From: a bacterium
Lineage (GTDB): Bacteria; Bacteroidota; Ignavibacteria; Kapaibacteriales; UBA961
Assembly: GCA_022844575.1 (NCBI GenBank)
Contig: JALHLL010000134.1
Coordinates: 1 to 9,413 of the forward strand
Direction of reading: 5' to 3'
DNA length: 9,413 nucleotides
In this document: in pieces, positions 1 to 6,395 of the stretch
How positions within the stretch are numbered: the first letter of the stretch is position 1
How the letters are laid out: each line of letters begins with the position of its first letter
Notes under the pieces: model-generated
What the model saw: the letters and a program-made list of their open reading frames with translations, nothing else
What the model was told of the DNA's origin: nothing
Databases searched by the model: none
Made by a program: the position numbers and the translations under genes

Positions 1-390
1 AATGTGGTGAGAGGGGTAATCGAAAACCGTAATGTAATTGTTGTTGACGATTCCATTGTCCGAGGCACTACATCGAAGGCATTGGTAAAGTTAATTAGAG
101 AAGCATCACCTGCGGCAGTACATATGCGAATTACCTCCCCCCCTATTACTCATCCTTGTCAATACGGAATGGATTTTCCGAGTCATACGGAACTCATTGC
201 AAACCATCATTCCAATGAAGAAGAAATAGGAAAAGAGTTAGGTGTCGATTCGCTTCGTTATTTATCTGTGGAACGATTGATGGAGTCCGTGCCTCATTCC
301 GAAGGCATATCATATTGTAATGCCTGCTTCACGGGGAATTATCCCGTAGAAATTGATAAACAAGTGAATAAATTATCAACAGAAGAGTAA
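1..390 (+). CDS. purF: Amidophosphoribosyltransferase, C-terminal part (partial, 5' end outside window)
   Basis: PurF transfers the glutamine amide to PRPP to make phosphoribosylamine, the first committed step of purine synthesis. The frame is open from base 1, so only the last 129 residues are present. The PRPP-binding signature VVDDSIVRGTT lies at about 40-72 nt. It is followed by SPPITHPC and then YCNACFTG near the end. The Cys codons at 157-159, 316-318 and 325-327 match three of the four 4Fe-4S ligands of the Bacillus subtilis-type enzyme; the fourth would lie upstream of the window. The N-terminal Ntn glutaminase domain and propeptide cannot be judged. The gene ends in TAA, followed by a 114-base gap before the chaperone gene. 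No convincing terminator is visible in that gap. The identification is essentially certain from the conserved motifs. Confidence 0.96.
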   Translation, partial: NVVRGVIENRNVIVVDDSIVRGTTSKALVKLIREASPAAVHMRITSPPITHPCQYGMDFPSHTELIANHHSNEEEIGKELGVDSLRYLSVERLMESVPHSEGISYCNACFTGNYPVEIDKQVNKLSTEE

Positions 391-504
391 GTAAAACGTC
401 TATATATTGTACGAATATCTCTGTTCAGAAATAAGATCTCCTGAAGAGTATTATAAAGGGAAATATTATCACCATTATTATTTGTAACGGTTACATACAT
501 TACA

Positions 505-1422
505 ATGAGTCAAAAAGATTATTACAAAATACTTGGTGTTCAAAAAACCGCAACTGCCAACGAGATAAAAAGTGCATATAGGAAATTAGCACAACAATAT
601 CATCCCGATCGTAATCCTGACGATAAAAAAGCTGAGGAGAAGTTCAAAGAAATCAACGAAGCATACGATGTAGTAGGCAAACCGGAAAGCAGAGCAAAAT
701 ACGATCGATTGGGTTCAAATTGGCGTAATTTTCAACAATCTCCCAATCCCTCGACTTCGACGCCGCGCGATGATTTCAAATGGGGCGATTGGTCGGATTT
801 TACTCGTAAAAACGGCGAAAAAAACACTCAAGAAGAAGATATAAGTGGAAGCAATTTTTCCGAATTTTTTGAAAATATGTTCGGAAACAAAGCAGGAACA
901 AAAACCGGACAGAGAACACGTACCGTGCCGAAAGAAACCAATGCTTCCATTACGCTCTCATTAGATGAAGCATATACGGGAAAAACGGTGAAGATAACGG
1001 TCGGAAAAGAATCAATAGATATAAAAATAAAACCGGGTATAGCAGACGGGCAGAAATTAAAAGTCCAATCGAATAAACCGGATATAGGTACTGTTTTTTT
1101 AACCGTGAATGTATCACAACATCCGGTCTTCAAAAGAACCGGAAATGATTTGGAAGCCGATGTACCTGTAGAACTTTATTCGGCTATTCTTGGTGGTGAA
1201 ATTTCAATACGTACATTAAAAAGTACGATAAAAATGACCATCCCTGCCGAAACACAATCGGGAACCATAAAAAAATTAAAAGGGCTGGGCATGCCGAAAC
1301 ATGGAATTGAAGGTGAATTCGGCGATTTGTATATACGCCTTATAATTCAGATACCAACTCAATTATCAACGAAGGAAATAGATTTATTCGAGAAATTGAA
1401 AAAGTTGCGTAAGCCCAAATAA
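505..1422 (+). CDS. cbpA: CbpA-type (class II) DnaJ co-chaperone
   Basis: This is a J-domain protein that would stimulate DnaK ATPase and deliver substrates in the cytoplasm. The J domain covers residues about 5-70, with the HPD motif at 33-35. The Cys-rich zinc-finger domain of true DnaJ is absent, so the protein is of the CbpA/class II type. Residues about 72-138 form a polar linker rich in Ser, Asn, Phe, Trp and Lys, in place of a clean Gly/Phe region. The two beta-rich substrate-binding C-terminal domains occupy about 140-300. The length of 305 residues is normal for CbpA. ATG at 505 is chosen because the J domain starts at once; no Shine-Dalgarno is evident, only A-rich sequence. A 13-base palindrome sits just upstream. 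The gene is convergent with htpG. The family is secure; cbpA versus a generic dnaJ name is a matter of convention. Confidence 0.93.
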   Translation: MSQKDYYKILGVQKTATANEIKSAYRKLAQQYHPDRNPDDKKAEEKFKEINEAYDVVGKPESRAKYDRLGSNWRNFQQSPNPSTSTPRDDFKWGDWSDFTRKNGEKNTQEEDISGSNFSEFFENMFGNKAGTKTGQRTRTVPKETNASITLSLDEAYTGKTVKITVGKESIDIKIKPGIADGQKLKVQSNKPDIGTVFLTVNVSQHPVFKRTGNDLEADVPVELYSAILGGEISIRTLKSTIKMTIPAETQSGTIKKLKGLGMPKHGIEGEFGDLYIRLIIQIPTQLSTKEIDLFEKLKKLRKPK

Positions 1423-1470
1423 ATTTTCGTAGTTTATTGTTCATTACCTACACGATATTAACATAAAAGA

Positions 1471-1503
1471 GAAAGCCGAACTATTGTTCGGCTTTCTTGT
1501 TTT
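1471..1503. terminator. Bidirectional rho-independent terminator between cbpA and htpG
   Basis: GAAAGCCGAAC (1471-1481) pairs perfectly with GTTCGGCTTTC (1486-1496) around a TATT loop, an 11-bp stem. On the plus strand it is followed by TTGTTTT. On the minus strand it is followed by TCTTTTATG, so it can end both the cbpA and the htpG transcripts. It lies 48 bases past the cbpA stop and 35 bases past the htpG stop. Confidence 0.88.
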
Positions 1504-1531
1504 AGATGTTTTTATATTGAACAAATTCAGT

Positions 1532-3385
1532 TTACACCGAAGTTGCCTTAGCCATAAAATTAGTCATACGATTGATAAAATCCGTAGGATTTGTTAAACC
1601 GCCATCAAGTAATAAAGCTGCATCATATAATTGCTGTACCGCATCCTTAACCAAAACATTATCCTTATCTTTTTCCGCCAATGTGGTAAGATTATGAATA
1701 AGCGGGTGATCGGGATTTATTTCCAATGCTTTTTTTGTTGGAGCAAAATCTTTATCCATCATTTTCATCATCTTTTCCATGTGGGGGTCTAAGCCTTGTT
1801 TACCCGCCACCAATGCCACTGCCGATGATACCAAACGTTTTGATAAACGTACATCCTCTACCTTATCGCCCAAAATTTCCTTAAACATTCCCAATAACGA
1901 TGTTTCATTTTCGGCTTTATTCTCATCAGTTGTATCATTCTCATTCGGTAATTCGGCTTTATCGGCAGCTATTAAACGTTTTCCTTCATATTCACCTATA
2001 TAGGGTGCGGTAAATACTTCAACGGGGTCGGTTAATAATAATACTTCCAAACTATTTTTAACGAAATATTCAATATTCGGGCTACCGAGTAATTGTGCCC
2101 TATTATCACCAGAGATATAATAAATCTCTTTTTGGTCGGTTTTCATCCTTCCGACATAATCGGCAAGAGAAATTCTTGTATCGTTCTCCGTTAATGATGT
2201 TGAGAACCGTAATAATTTTATAAGTCGTTCACGGTTTGCATAATCATTGTTAATACCAAGCAAAAGCATCATACCGAAATTTTTATAAAAGGTGTTATAC
2301 TTTTCGGTATCGTTTTGTGCCCAATCTTCCAATAATCCCAATACTTTACCTGTAATAACAGAACGAATTTTTGCCATGACAGGACTATTTTGCGTTACCT
2401 CGCGCGACACATTAAGCGGCAAGTCGGGAGTATCTACCACACCACGTACAAAACGTAAATACTCGGGAAGTAAGTCTTTACAATGCTGCTGAATAAGCAC
2501 TTTATTGGCATATAGATTAGCCGAACGTTCCTCCATATCACGGAACATTTGTGCCGGAGCAACCGACGGAATAAACAATAATGCCTTAAATTCAACCGCC
2601 CCCTCAAGTGAAAGCTGGATATGTCCAAGCGGTTTATCAAAATCATTCGTAACGAATTTGTAAAATTCTTCCAGTTCTTCTTCGGTAATATCCGCACTTT
2701 TTTTGTGCCATAATGCGGTTACGGAATTTACTTTTTCATCGTTTACATAAATCGGAAAATCCACATAGTTGGAATATTTTTTCACTATGGATTGAATACG
2801 ATAATCCTCTGCAAATTCCTTATGTTCTTCTCTCAAAACAAAGGTAATACTTGTACCCCTTGTTTCCTTATCGCTCGGCTCTATAGTGTAAGTACCCTCA
2901 CCGCCGGAAGTCCATTTCCATGCTTTCTCATCGGGGTCGGCACTGCGTGTTTCTACAATTACCTCATCGGTAACCATAAACACGGAATAAAACCCAACTC
3001 CGAATTGACCGATTAAATCGCCCTCGGTACTTTGTTTGCCCTCACGTACTTTTTGCAAAAACTCCAATGTGCCGGACTTGGCTACCGTACCCAAGTTCTC
3101 TATCAATTCTTCACGGCTCATTCCGCAACCGCTATCCTCTATTATGAGCTTTGAATTGTCTTTATCGGTAGTTATACGAACCGAAAGTTCCGCTTCCGCC
3201 GATACTAAGGGTGTATCGGTAAGACTGCGAAAACGAACTTTATTTAATGCGTCGGATGAATTGGAAATAAGCTCCCGTAAAAATACTTCGGGATGCGTAT
3301 AAAGCGAATGGATAATGAGATGCAATAATTGCTGCATCTCCGCCTTATAGGCAAATTGTTCCACATGTTGCCCTTGCGTTTCCAT
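1532..3385 (-). CDS. htpG: Molecular chaperone HtpG (bacterial Hsp90)
   Basis: This is an ATP-dependent homodimeric chaperone of the cytoplasm that remodels late-folding clients together with the DnaK system. The N-terminal GHKL ATPase domain (residues about 10-220) shows the catalytic Glu38 and Asn42 in LRELISNSSDA. It also has DSGCGM at 84-89 (the D-x-G-x-G nucleotide site), the lid-region IGQFGVGFYSVF, and RGTSITFVL. The middle domain contains DLPLNVSRE, which carries the conserved catalytic Arg. The C-terminal dimerisation domain fills the remainder, and there is no MEEVD tail, as expected in bacteria. The length of 617 residues is normal. The start is supported by AGGAG at 3393-3397, seven bases upstream, one of the few good Shine-Dalgarno sites here. 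No CIRCE element was found upstream. It faces a J-protein gene, but the two genes do not share a transcript. Confidence 0.97.
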   Translation of the reverse strand: METQGQHVEQFAYKAEMQQLLHLIIHSLYTHPEVFLRELISNSSDALNKVRFRSLTDTPLVSAEAELSVRITTDKDNSKLIIEDSGCGMSREELIENLGTVAKSGTLEFLQKVREGKQSTEGDLIGQFGVGFYSVFMVTDEVIVETRSADPDEKAWKWTSGGEGTYTIEPSDKETRGTSITFVLREEHKEFAEDYRIQSIVKKYSNYVDFPIYVNDEKVNSVTALWHKKSADITEEELEEFYKFVTNDFDKPLGHIQLSLEGAVEFKALLFIPSVAPAQMFRDMEERSANLYANKVLIQQHCKDLLPEYLRFVRGVVDTPDLPLNVSREVTQNSPVMAKIRSVITGKVLGLLEDWAQNDTEKYNTFYKNFGMMLLLGINNDYANRERLIKLLRFSTSLTENDTRISLADYVGRMKTDQKEIYYISGDNRAQLLGSPNIEYFVKNSLEVLLLTDPVEVFTAPYIGEYEGKRLIAADKAELPNENDTTDENKAENETSLLGMFKEILGDKVEDVRLSKRLVSSAVALVAGKQGLDPHMEKMMKMMDKDFAPTKKALEINPDHPLIHNLTTLAEKDKDNVLVKDAVQQLYDAALLLDGGLTNPTDFINRMTNFMAKATSV

Positions 3386-3511
3386 GCTCCGTCTCCTCTA
3401 ACTATATATGATGTGTATGAATAAACAAAAACAGCCGTGTAACGAACAGAAGGTTAGGATTATTGCAGAACCGATATTCTGAAGAGAGGAAAAAATCCTC
3501 CGCTTTACATC

Positions 3512-4549
3512 TTATGCGAATAGAGCTTTACGTTTTAGAGCATATTGCACAAAGAGTATTAACACAGGCACCTCGATAAGTGGGCCTACGACAGCAGCAA
3601 AAGCAGCACCCGAGTGTAAACCGAATACGGCTATCGCAACGGCAATCCCAAGTTCAAAGTTATTACCGGCAGCCGTAAAGGCAAGTGTTGTACTTTTTTC
3701 ATAAGTACCCCCTGCTTTTTTGGAAAGGTAAAATGCTGCAAGAAACATAATGGCAAAGTATGCCGTTAAGGGGAGTGCTATACGAAACACATCGAAAGGA
3801 ATGGTAATAAGCGTATGTCCTTTCAGCATAAACATAAGTATTATGGTTACGAGCAAAGCAATAAGTGTAATAGGCGAAATTTTAGGTATGATATATGTTT
3901 TATACCACTCTTCGCCTTTAACATTTATAAAGATTTTACGCACAATAAAACCCATAAGAAGCGGAACACCTAAATATATGCCTACACTTTGTGCTATATC
4001 ACCCACAGATACTGTAATATTATAACCCGAAAATCCGAGAAGTGGTGGCAGTACGGTGATAAAAAACCAAGCATATACGGTATAGAATAAAACTTGGAAA
4101 ATACTATTAAATGCAACAAGACCTGCTGCATATACCGTATCGCCTTCTGCCAAATCATTCCACACAATTACCATAGCAATACAACGAGCAATGCCTATAA
4201 GCATCAGACCCGTCATATATTCCGGTTTATCGAAAAGAAAAATAATAGCAAGCACAAACATCAATACGGGACCTATTATCCAATTTTGTAACAGCGATAA
4301 TCCCAAGATTTTTTTATTTGCAAATACTGACGGTAATTCCTCATAACGAACCTTTGCTAGCGGCGGAAACATCATCAGAACAAGTCCTATAGCCAACGGA
4401 ATATTCGTTGTACCTGTTTGTAACTGTTCCAAAGAATAAGATAATTGCGGGAAAAAATATCCAATACCTATACCCATAAACATTACAGAGAAAATCCACA
4501 ACGTGAGGTATCTATCCAGGAACGATAAATTCTTATTATTATGCTTCAT
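3512..4549 (-). CDS. acr3: Acr3-type arsenite efflux permease
   Basis: This inner-membrane carrier exports arsenite (and possibly antimonite) using the membrane potential. The 345-residue protein is hydrophobic, with about ten membrane segments, as in the Acr3/bile-acid-sodium-symporter fold. Diagnostic features are the conserved Cys123 in GIARCIAMVIVWNDLAEGD and Glu299 in AAGNNFELGIAVAI; both positions are known to matter in characterised Acr3 proteins. Several Gly/Pro-containing helices, such as AAVVGPLIEVPVL, also fit. It is unrelated to E. coli ArsB, although databases often label it arsB. The start codon overlaps the end of arsC by 11 bases, which suggests translational coupling; no separate Shine-Dalgarno is obvious. 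It is the last gene of the arsR-arsM-arsC-acr3 unit. No strong terminator is seen before htpG, so some read-through into htpG is possible. Confidence 0.95.
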   Translation of the reverse strand: MKHNNKNLSFLDRYLTLWIFSVMFMGIGIGYFFPQLSYSLEQLQTGTTNIPLAIGLVLMMFPPLAKVRYEELPSVFANKKILGLSLLQNWIIGPVLMFVLAIIFLFDKPEYMTGLMLIGIARCIAMVIVWNDLAEGDTVYAAGLVAFNSIFQVLFYTVYAWFFITVLPPLLGFSGYNITVSVGDIAQSVGIYLGVPLLMGFIVRKIFINVKGEEWYKTYIIPKISPITLIALLVTIILMFMLKGHTLITIPFDVFRIALPLTAYFAIMFLAAFYLSKKAGGTYEKSTTLAFTAAGNNFELGIAVAIAVFGLHSGAAFAAVVGPLIEVPVLILFVQYALKRKALFA

Positions 4550-4982
4550 TTATAGGTATTAAACTCTCACAAAATTCCGTAATTTTCTTTTGTATTTCAT
4601 CCCTAACTTCTATGGTTTTGCGCAATTTTTCTTCGCTATCGCCAATAAAACTTGAAGGGTCAACAAAACCCCAATGCAAACGTTTGGTAACACCTGCAAA
4701 AATGGGACATCGTTCGGCACTTGCTTCATCACAAACAGTAACAACATAATCGTAACGCTCACCACTTGTGTATAAATCAAAAACTCCGCGTGTTTTTTTA
4801 AGGGAAATATCTATCCCCATTTCAGCCATAGCAGATACTGCAAGCGGATTGAGAGTGCCGGGTTCAATACCGGCACTCTCCGCCACGCAAACATCGCCAA
4901 AAAGATTATTAGCCAAAGCTTCCGCCATTTGGCTACGTGCACTATTATGTATGCACACAAATAAAATGCGATATTTATCCAT
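4539..4982 (-). CDS. arsC: Arsenate reductase, LMW-phosphatase (thioredoxin-coupled) type
   Basis: This enzyme reduces arsenate to arsenite so that ArsM and Acr3 can handle it. The phosphatase-like P-loop CIHNSAR (CX5R, residues 10-16) lies at the N-terminus. The relay cysteines Cys84 and Cys92 occur in VCDEASAERCP, followed by HWGFVDPSSF, which carries the conserved Asp-Pro. This is the low-molecular-weight tyrosine-phosphatase-like family, not the glutaredoxin-coupled E. coli type. The Cys pair is spaced by seven residues, one more than in the Staphylococcus aureus enzyme. The start at 4982 gives 147 residues and puts the beta strand KYRILFVC at the N-terminus, as is usual. An upstream in-frame ATG at 5037-5039 would add 19 unconserved residues overlapping arsM. 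With the chosen start, the gap to arsM is ten bases. No Shine-Dalgarno is visible, so coupling to upstream translation is likely. Confidence 0.93.
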   Translation of the reverse strand: MDKYRILFVCIHNSARSQMAEALANNLFGDVCVAESAGIEPGTLNPLAVSAMAEMGIDISLKKTRGVFDLYTSGERYDYVVTVCDEASAERCPIFAGVTKRLHWGFVDPSSFIGDSEEKLRKTIEVRDEIQKKITEFCESLIPINEA

Positions 4983-4992
4983 AGAAAAGATA

Positions 4993-5829
4993 TTAATTAC
5001 AACAATCACCGGAGCAACATGCTTCCGACTTTTCTCCATAAACCGTAATACTGCTTAGTGAATTTCCTGAATTTCTGAATGCGGAAATTTCATCTTTATT
5101 CATATACTGTAATAAAATTTCATCGGGTAGAGTAATTGTTTTTTCTTTTTGCACGGTAACTTTACTAAAACCGACTTTTTCTAATAATTGTATATACTCT
5201 TCTTTTTGAATTGCACCCGAAACACAGCCCGCATACATCTCTGCAGCAGAACGAATTGCTTCCGGTAAATTTCCATTCAGAACTATATCGGAGACACTAA
5301 AATGTCCGCCTTTTTTTAATACGCGAAACATTTCGCCAAATGCTTTCTTTTTATCGGGAACTAAATTCAAAACACAATTACTTATAATTACATCAACCGT
5401 TTCAGCCGCGACAGGTAATTTTTCAATATCGCCAAGGCGAAATTCAACATTATTAAAGCCCAATTTTTCAACATTGGTACGTGCTTTTTCAATCATTGCT
5501 TCGGTCATATCCACACCGATTACTTTTCCGGTGCTGCCCGTTAATGCCCGCGCAACAAAACAATCATTACCTGCACCGGAACCGAGATCAAGTACAATAT
5601 TACCTTTTTGAATTTGTGCGAATTCCGTCGGGATTCCGCAGCCCAAACCCAAATCCGCTTCGGGTACATAGCCATCCGTTACCGAATAATCATCCGACAT
5701 AACGCTATAATCAATAGTCGAGCAACCACCGACACCACAACATGATGCGGCATTTTCGGTTTTCGACTGTTCTGCAATGGCGGCATATTTTTCGCGCACC
5801 AAAGTTTTTAGGTTTTCAGAGTTTTCCAT
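4993..5829 (-). CDS. arsM: Arsenite S-adenosylmethionine methyltransferase
   Basis: ArsM methylates arsenite stepwise to mono-, di- and trimethyl forms, the last of which is volatile. It is a class I SAM methyltransferase: motif I is VLDLGSGAGND (79-89) and the acidic residue after strand 2 is in IGVDMT. The three cysteines that bind As(III) in characterised ArsM enzymes are present: Cys64 in GLGCGIP, Cys152 in ISNCVLNL and Cys202 in YAGCVSG. There are extra cysteines at the N-terminal side (SCCGVGGC, 29-36) and a Cys-rich tail, CCSGDCCN. The start at 5829 is preceded by GGAG (5835-5838), five bases away, and gives 278 residues. A longer in-frame start at 5889 would overlap arsR by 41 bases and adds no conserved sequence. 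It is the second gene of the operon, 19 bases after arsR. Confidence 0.94.
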   Translation of the reverse strand: MENSENLKTLVREKYAAIAEQSKTENAASCCGVGGCSTIDYSVMSDDYSVTDGYVPEADLGLGCGIPTEFAQIQKGNIVLDLGSGAGNDCFVARALTGSTGKVIGVDMTEAMIEKARTNVEKLGFNNVEFRLGDIEKLPVAAETVDVIISNCVLNLVPDKKKAFGEMFRVLKKGGHFSVSDIVLNGNLPEAIRSAAEMYAGCVSGAIQKEEYIQLLEKVGFSKVTVQKEKTITLPDEILLQYMNKDEISAFRNSGNSLSSITVYGEKSEACCSGDCCN

Positions 5830-5848
5830 TGTGACTCCAAATATACGT

Positions 5849-6184
5849 TTAACAACAACTTTGTGAATTATTTTGAACGAGGAATTCATGTAAAATTCCC
5901 GTTATACTCATTAACTCTTTTACAACTTCAGGGTTAAGGCAATAGCATGAACGCGGTCCATCAATAGTACCCTTCACCAAACCGACATTTTTTAACTCTT
6001 TTAAATGCTGCGAAACTGTTGCCTGTGCCAAAGGCAGTACATCAACAATCTCTCCGCAGATACAGGATTTCTTCTGAGCCAAAATCCTTAAAATGGCTAT
6101 ACGTGCAGGATGTGATAATGCCTTTGCTAATTCCGCAAGACGGCGTTCATCATCGCTAAACTCTTCTTTTTTATGTGTTGACAT
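5849..6184 (-). CDS. arsR: ArsR/SmtB-family arsenite-responsive repressor
   Basis: This is a dimeric winged-helix repressor that would release DNA when arsenite binds. It has 111 residues. The core LAKALSHPARIAILRIL is followed by a Cys pair, SCICGEIVD (Cys41, Cys43), in the helix that carries CVCDLC in E. coli ArsR. The recognition helix is in LAQATVSQHLKELK (52-65). The third canonical Cys is missing; instead there are Cys80 and Cys82 in the wing (RSCYCLN) and a terminal Cys110-Cys111 pair, so the metal site may be built differently. Arsenic as inducer is inferred from the downstream genes. It is the first gene of the operon and presumably autoregulates through the palindrome at 6203-6218. 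The ATG at 6182-6184 has only a weak AGAG upstream. Confidence 0.94.
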   Translation of the reverse strand: MSTHKKEEFSDDERRLAELAKALSHPARIAILRILAQKKSCICGEIVDVLPLAQATVSQHLKELKNVGLVKGTIDGPRSCYCLNPEVVKELMSITGILHEFLVQNNSQSCC

Positions 6185-6202
6185 GTTGCTCTTTCATCGT
6201 TC

Positions 6203-6218
6203 ATCGCAAATATACGAT
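6203..6218. promoter_or_regulatory. Probable ArsR operator overlapping the -7 element
   Basis: The 16-base imperfect palindrome ATCGCAAATATACGAT matches its reverse complement at 12 of 16 positions, with perfect ATCG/CGAT arms. It contains the whole TATATTTG -7 element of the ars promoter, so a bound repressor would block the polymerase. Position and symmetry fit an ArsR-family site. Binding itself is inferred. Confidence 0.6.
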
Positions 6219-6240
6219 AAAGAAATAATACAAACCAAAA
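6207..6240 (-). promoter_or_regulatory. Bacteroidota-type promoter of the ars operon
   Basis: On the minus strand TTTTG (6236-6240) is separated by 21 bases from TATATTTG (6207-6214). This matches the TTTG / TAnnTTTG consensus known for the primary sigma factor of Bacteroidota. Transcription would start near 6203, giving a leader of roughly 18 bases before arsR. A second TTTG at 6231-6234 has a shorter, 16-base spacer and is the poorer choice. Confidence 0.75.
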
Positions 6241-6287
6241 TTTTTTGTAAATAAGGTTTTCTAGCCCTTAAAAACTCATAAAATAAA

Positions 6288-6306
6288 TTGAGTACTTTTT
6301 GAGTAC
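6288..6306 (+). repeat. Tandem 8-bp direct repeat, candidate activator site
   Basis: TTGAGTAC occurs at 6288-6295 and again at 6299-6306, separated by TTT, giving a period of 11 bp (about one helical turn). An inverted ACTCA lies upstream at 6274-6278. Relative to a start near 6339, the repeats cover about -51 to -33, the usual place for an activator that touches the -35 region. Same-face direct repeats of this period are typical of OmpR/PhoB-type response regulators. The binding protein is unknown. Confidence 0.5.
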
Positions 6307-6327
6307 CGAACGGCTTTAACAATACCC

Positions 6328-6335
6328 TAAGTTTG
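6328..6335 (+). promoter_or_regulatory. Candidate -7 element for the beta-trefoil-like gene
   Basis: TAAGTTTG is an exact TAnnTTTG match, placed 61 bases before the chosen start codon. The nearest upstream TTTG (in TTTTTG, 6296-6301) ends 26 bases away, longer than the usual 19-23, and falls inside the direct repeat. This suggests a promoter that is weak alone and may need an activator. The predicted start is near 6339. Confidence 0.45.
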
Positions 6336-6341
6336 CAAGCG

Positions 6342-6386
6342 AATTATTCAAACCTAGGTGAATAATTGATGTTTTTTTTATTTTTT
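6342..6386 (+). promoter_or_regulatory. Perfect 9-bp-arm inverted repeat followed by a T-tract (operator, leader hairpin or attenuator)
   Basis: AATTATTCA (6342-6350) and TGAATAATT (6359-6367) are perfect inverted copies around the eight bases AACCTAGG. Four bases later comes T8-A-T6 (6372-6386), which runs straight into the GGAGG of the next gene. As RNA this would be a hairpin at the very 5' end of the mRNA. The stem has one G-C pair only and the T-tract is offset by four bases, so it would be a poor terminator. As DNA it is a good dimeric-repressor site just past the predicted start of transcription. The sequence alone does not decide between these. Confidence 0.5.
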
Positions 6387-6395
6387 GGAGGATTC

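Noticed and set aside
419..448. Stem CTC..TTCAG / CTGAAGAG as the purF terminator
   Set aside because: Bulged short stem with a 12-base loop and no T-tract.
828..1133. Minus-strand open frame inside cbpA, and similar frames opposite htpG, acr3 and the TPR/LuxR-type gene
   Set aside because: They lie wholly within well-supported genes in other frames, have no recognisable domain and no ribosome site.
3399..3431. htpG promoter (TTTTTG at 3426-3431 with TATAGTTA at 3399-3406, minus strand)
   Set aside because: The -7 match is poor and the implied start would fall inside the Shine-Dalgarno of htpG.
3486..3500. Hairpin GAGGA-AAAAA-TCCTC as the ars operon terminator
   Set aside because: The stem is only 5 bp and there is no T-run after it on the minus strand.
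4983..5039. Longer arsC start at 5039
   Set aside because: The extra 19 residues overlap arsM, are not typical of the family, and would bury the N-terminal strand KYRILFVC that normally begins the protein.
5830..5889. Longer arsM start at 5889
   Set aside because: It would overlap arsR by 41 bases, whereas the ATG at 5829 has GGAG five bases upstream and starts where family members start.
6366..6395. Earlier start (6369 ATG) for the beta-trefoil-like gene, giving a hydrophobic MFFLFFGGF N-terminus
   Set aside because: The residues come from the T-tract, the ATG overlaps the region next to the palindrome and lacks a ribosome site. ATG 6396 has GGAGG at good spacing. The short hydrophobic run lacks the charge and cleavage site of a signal peptide.
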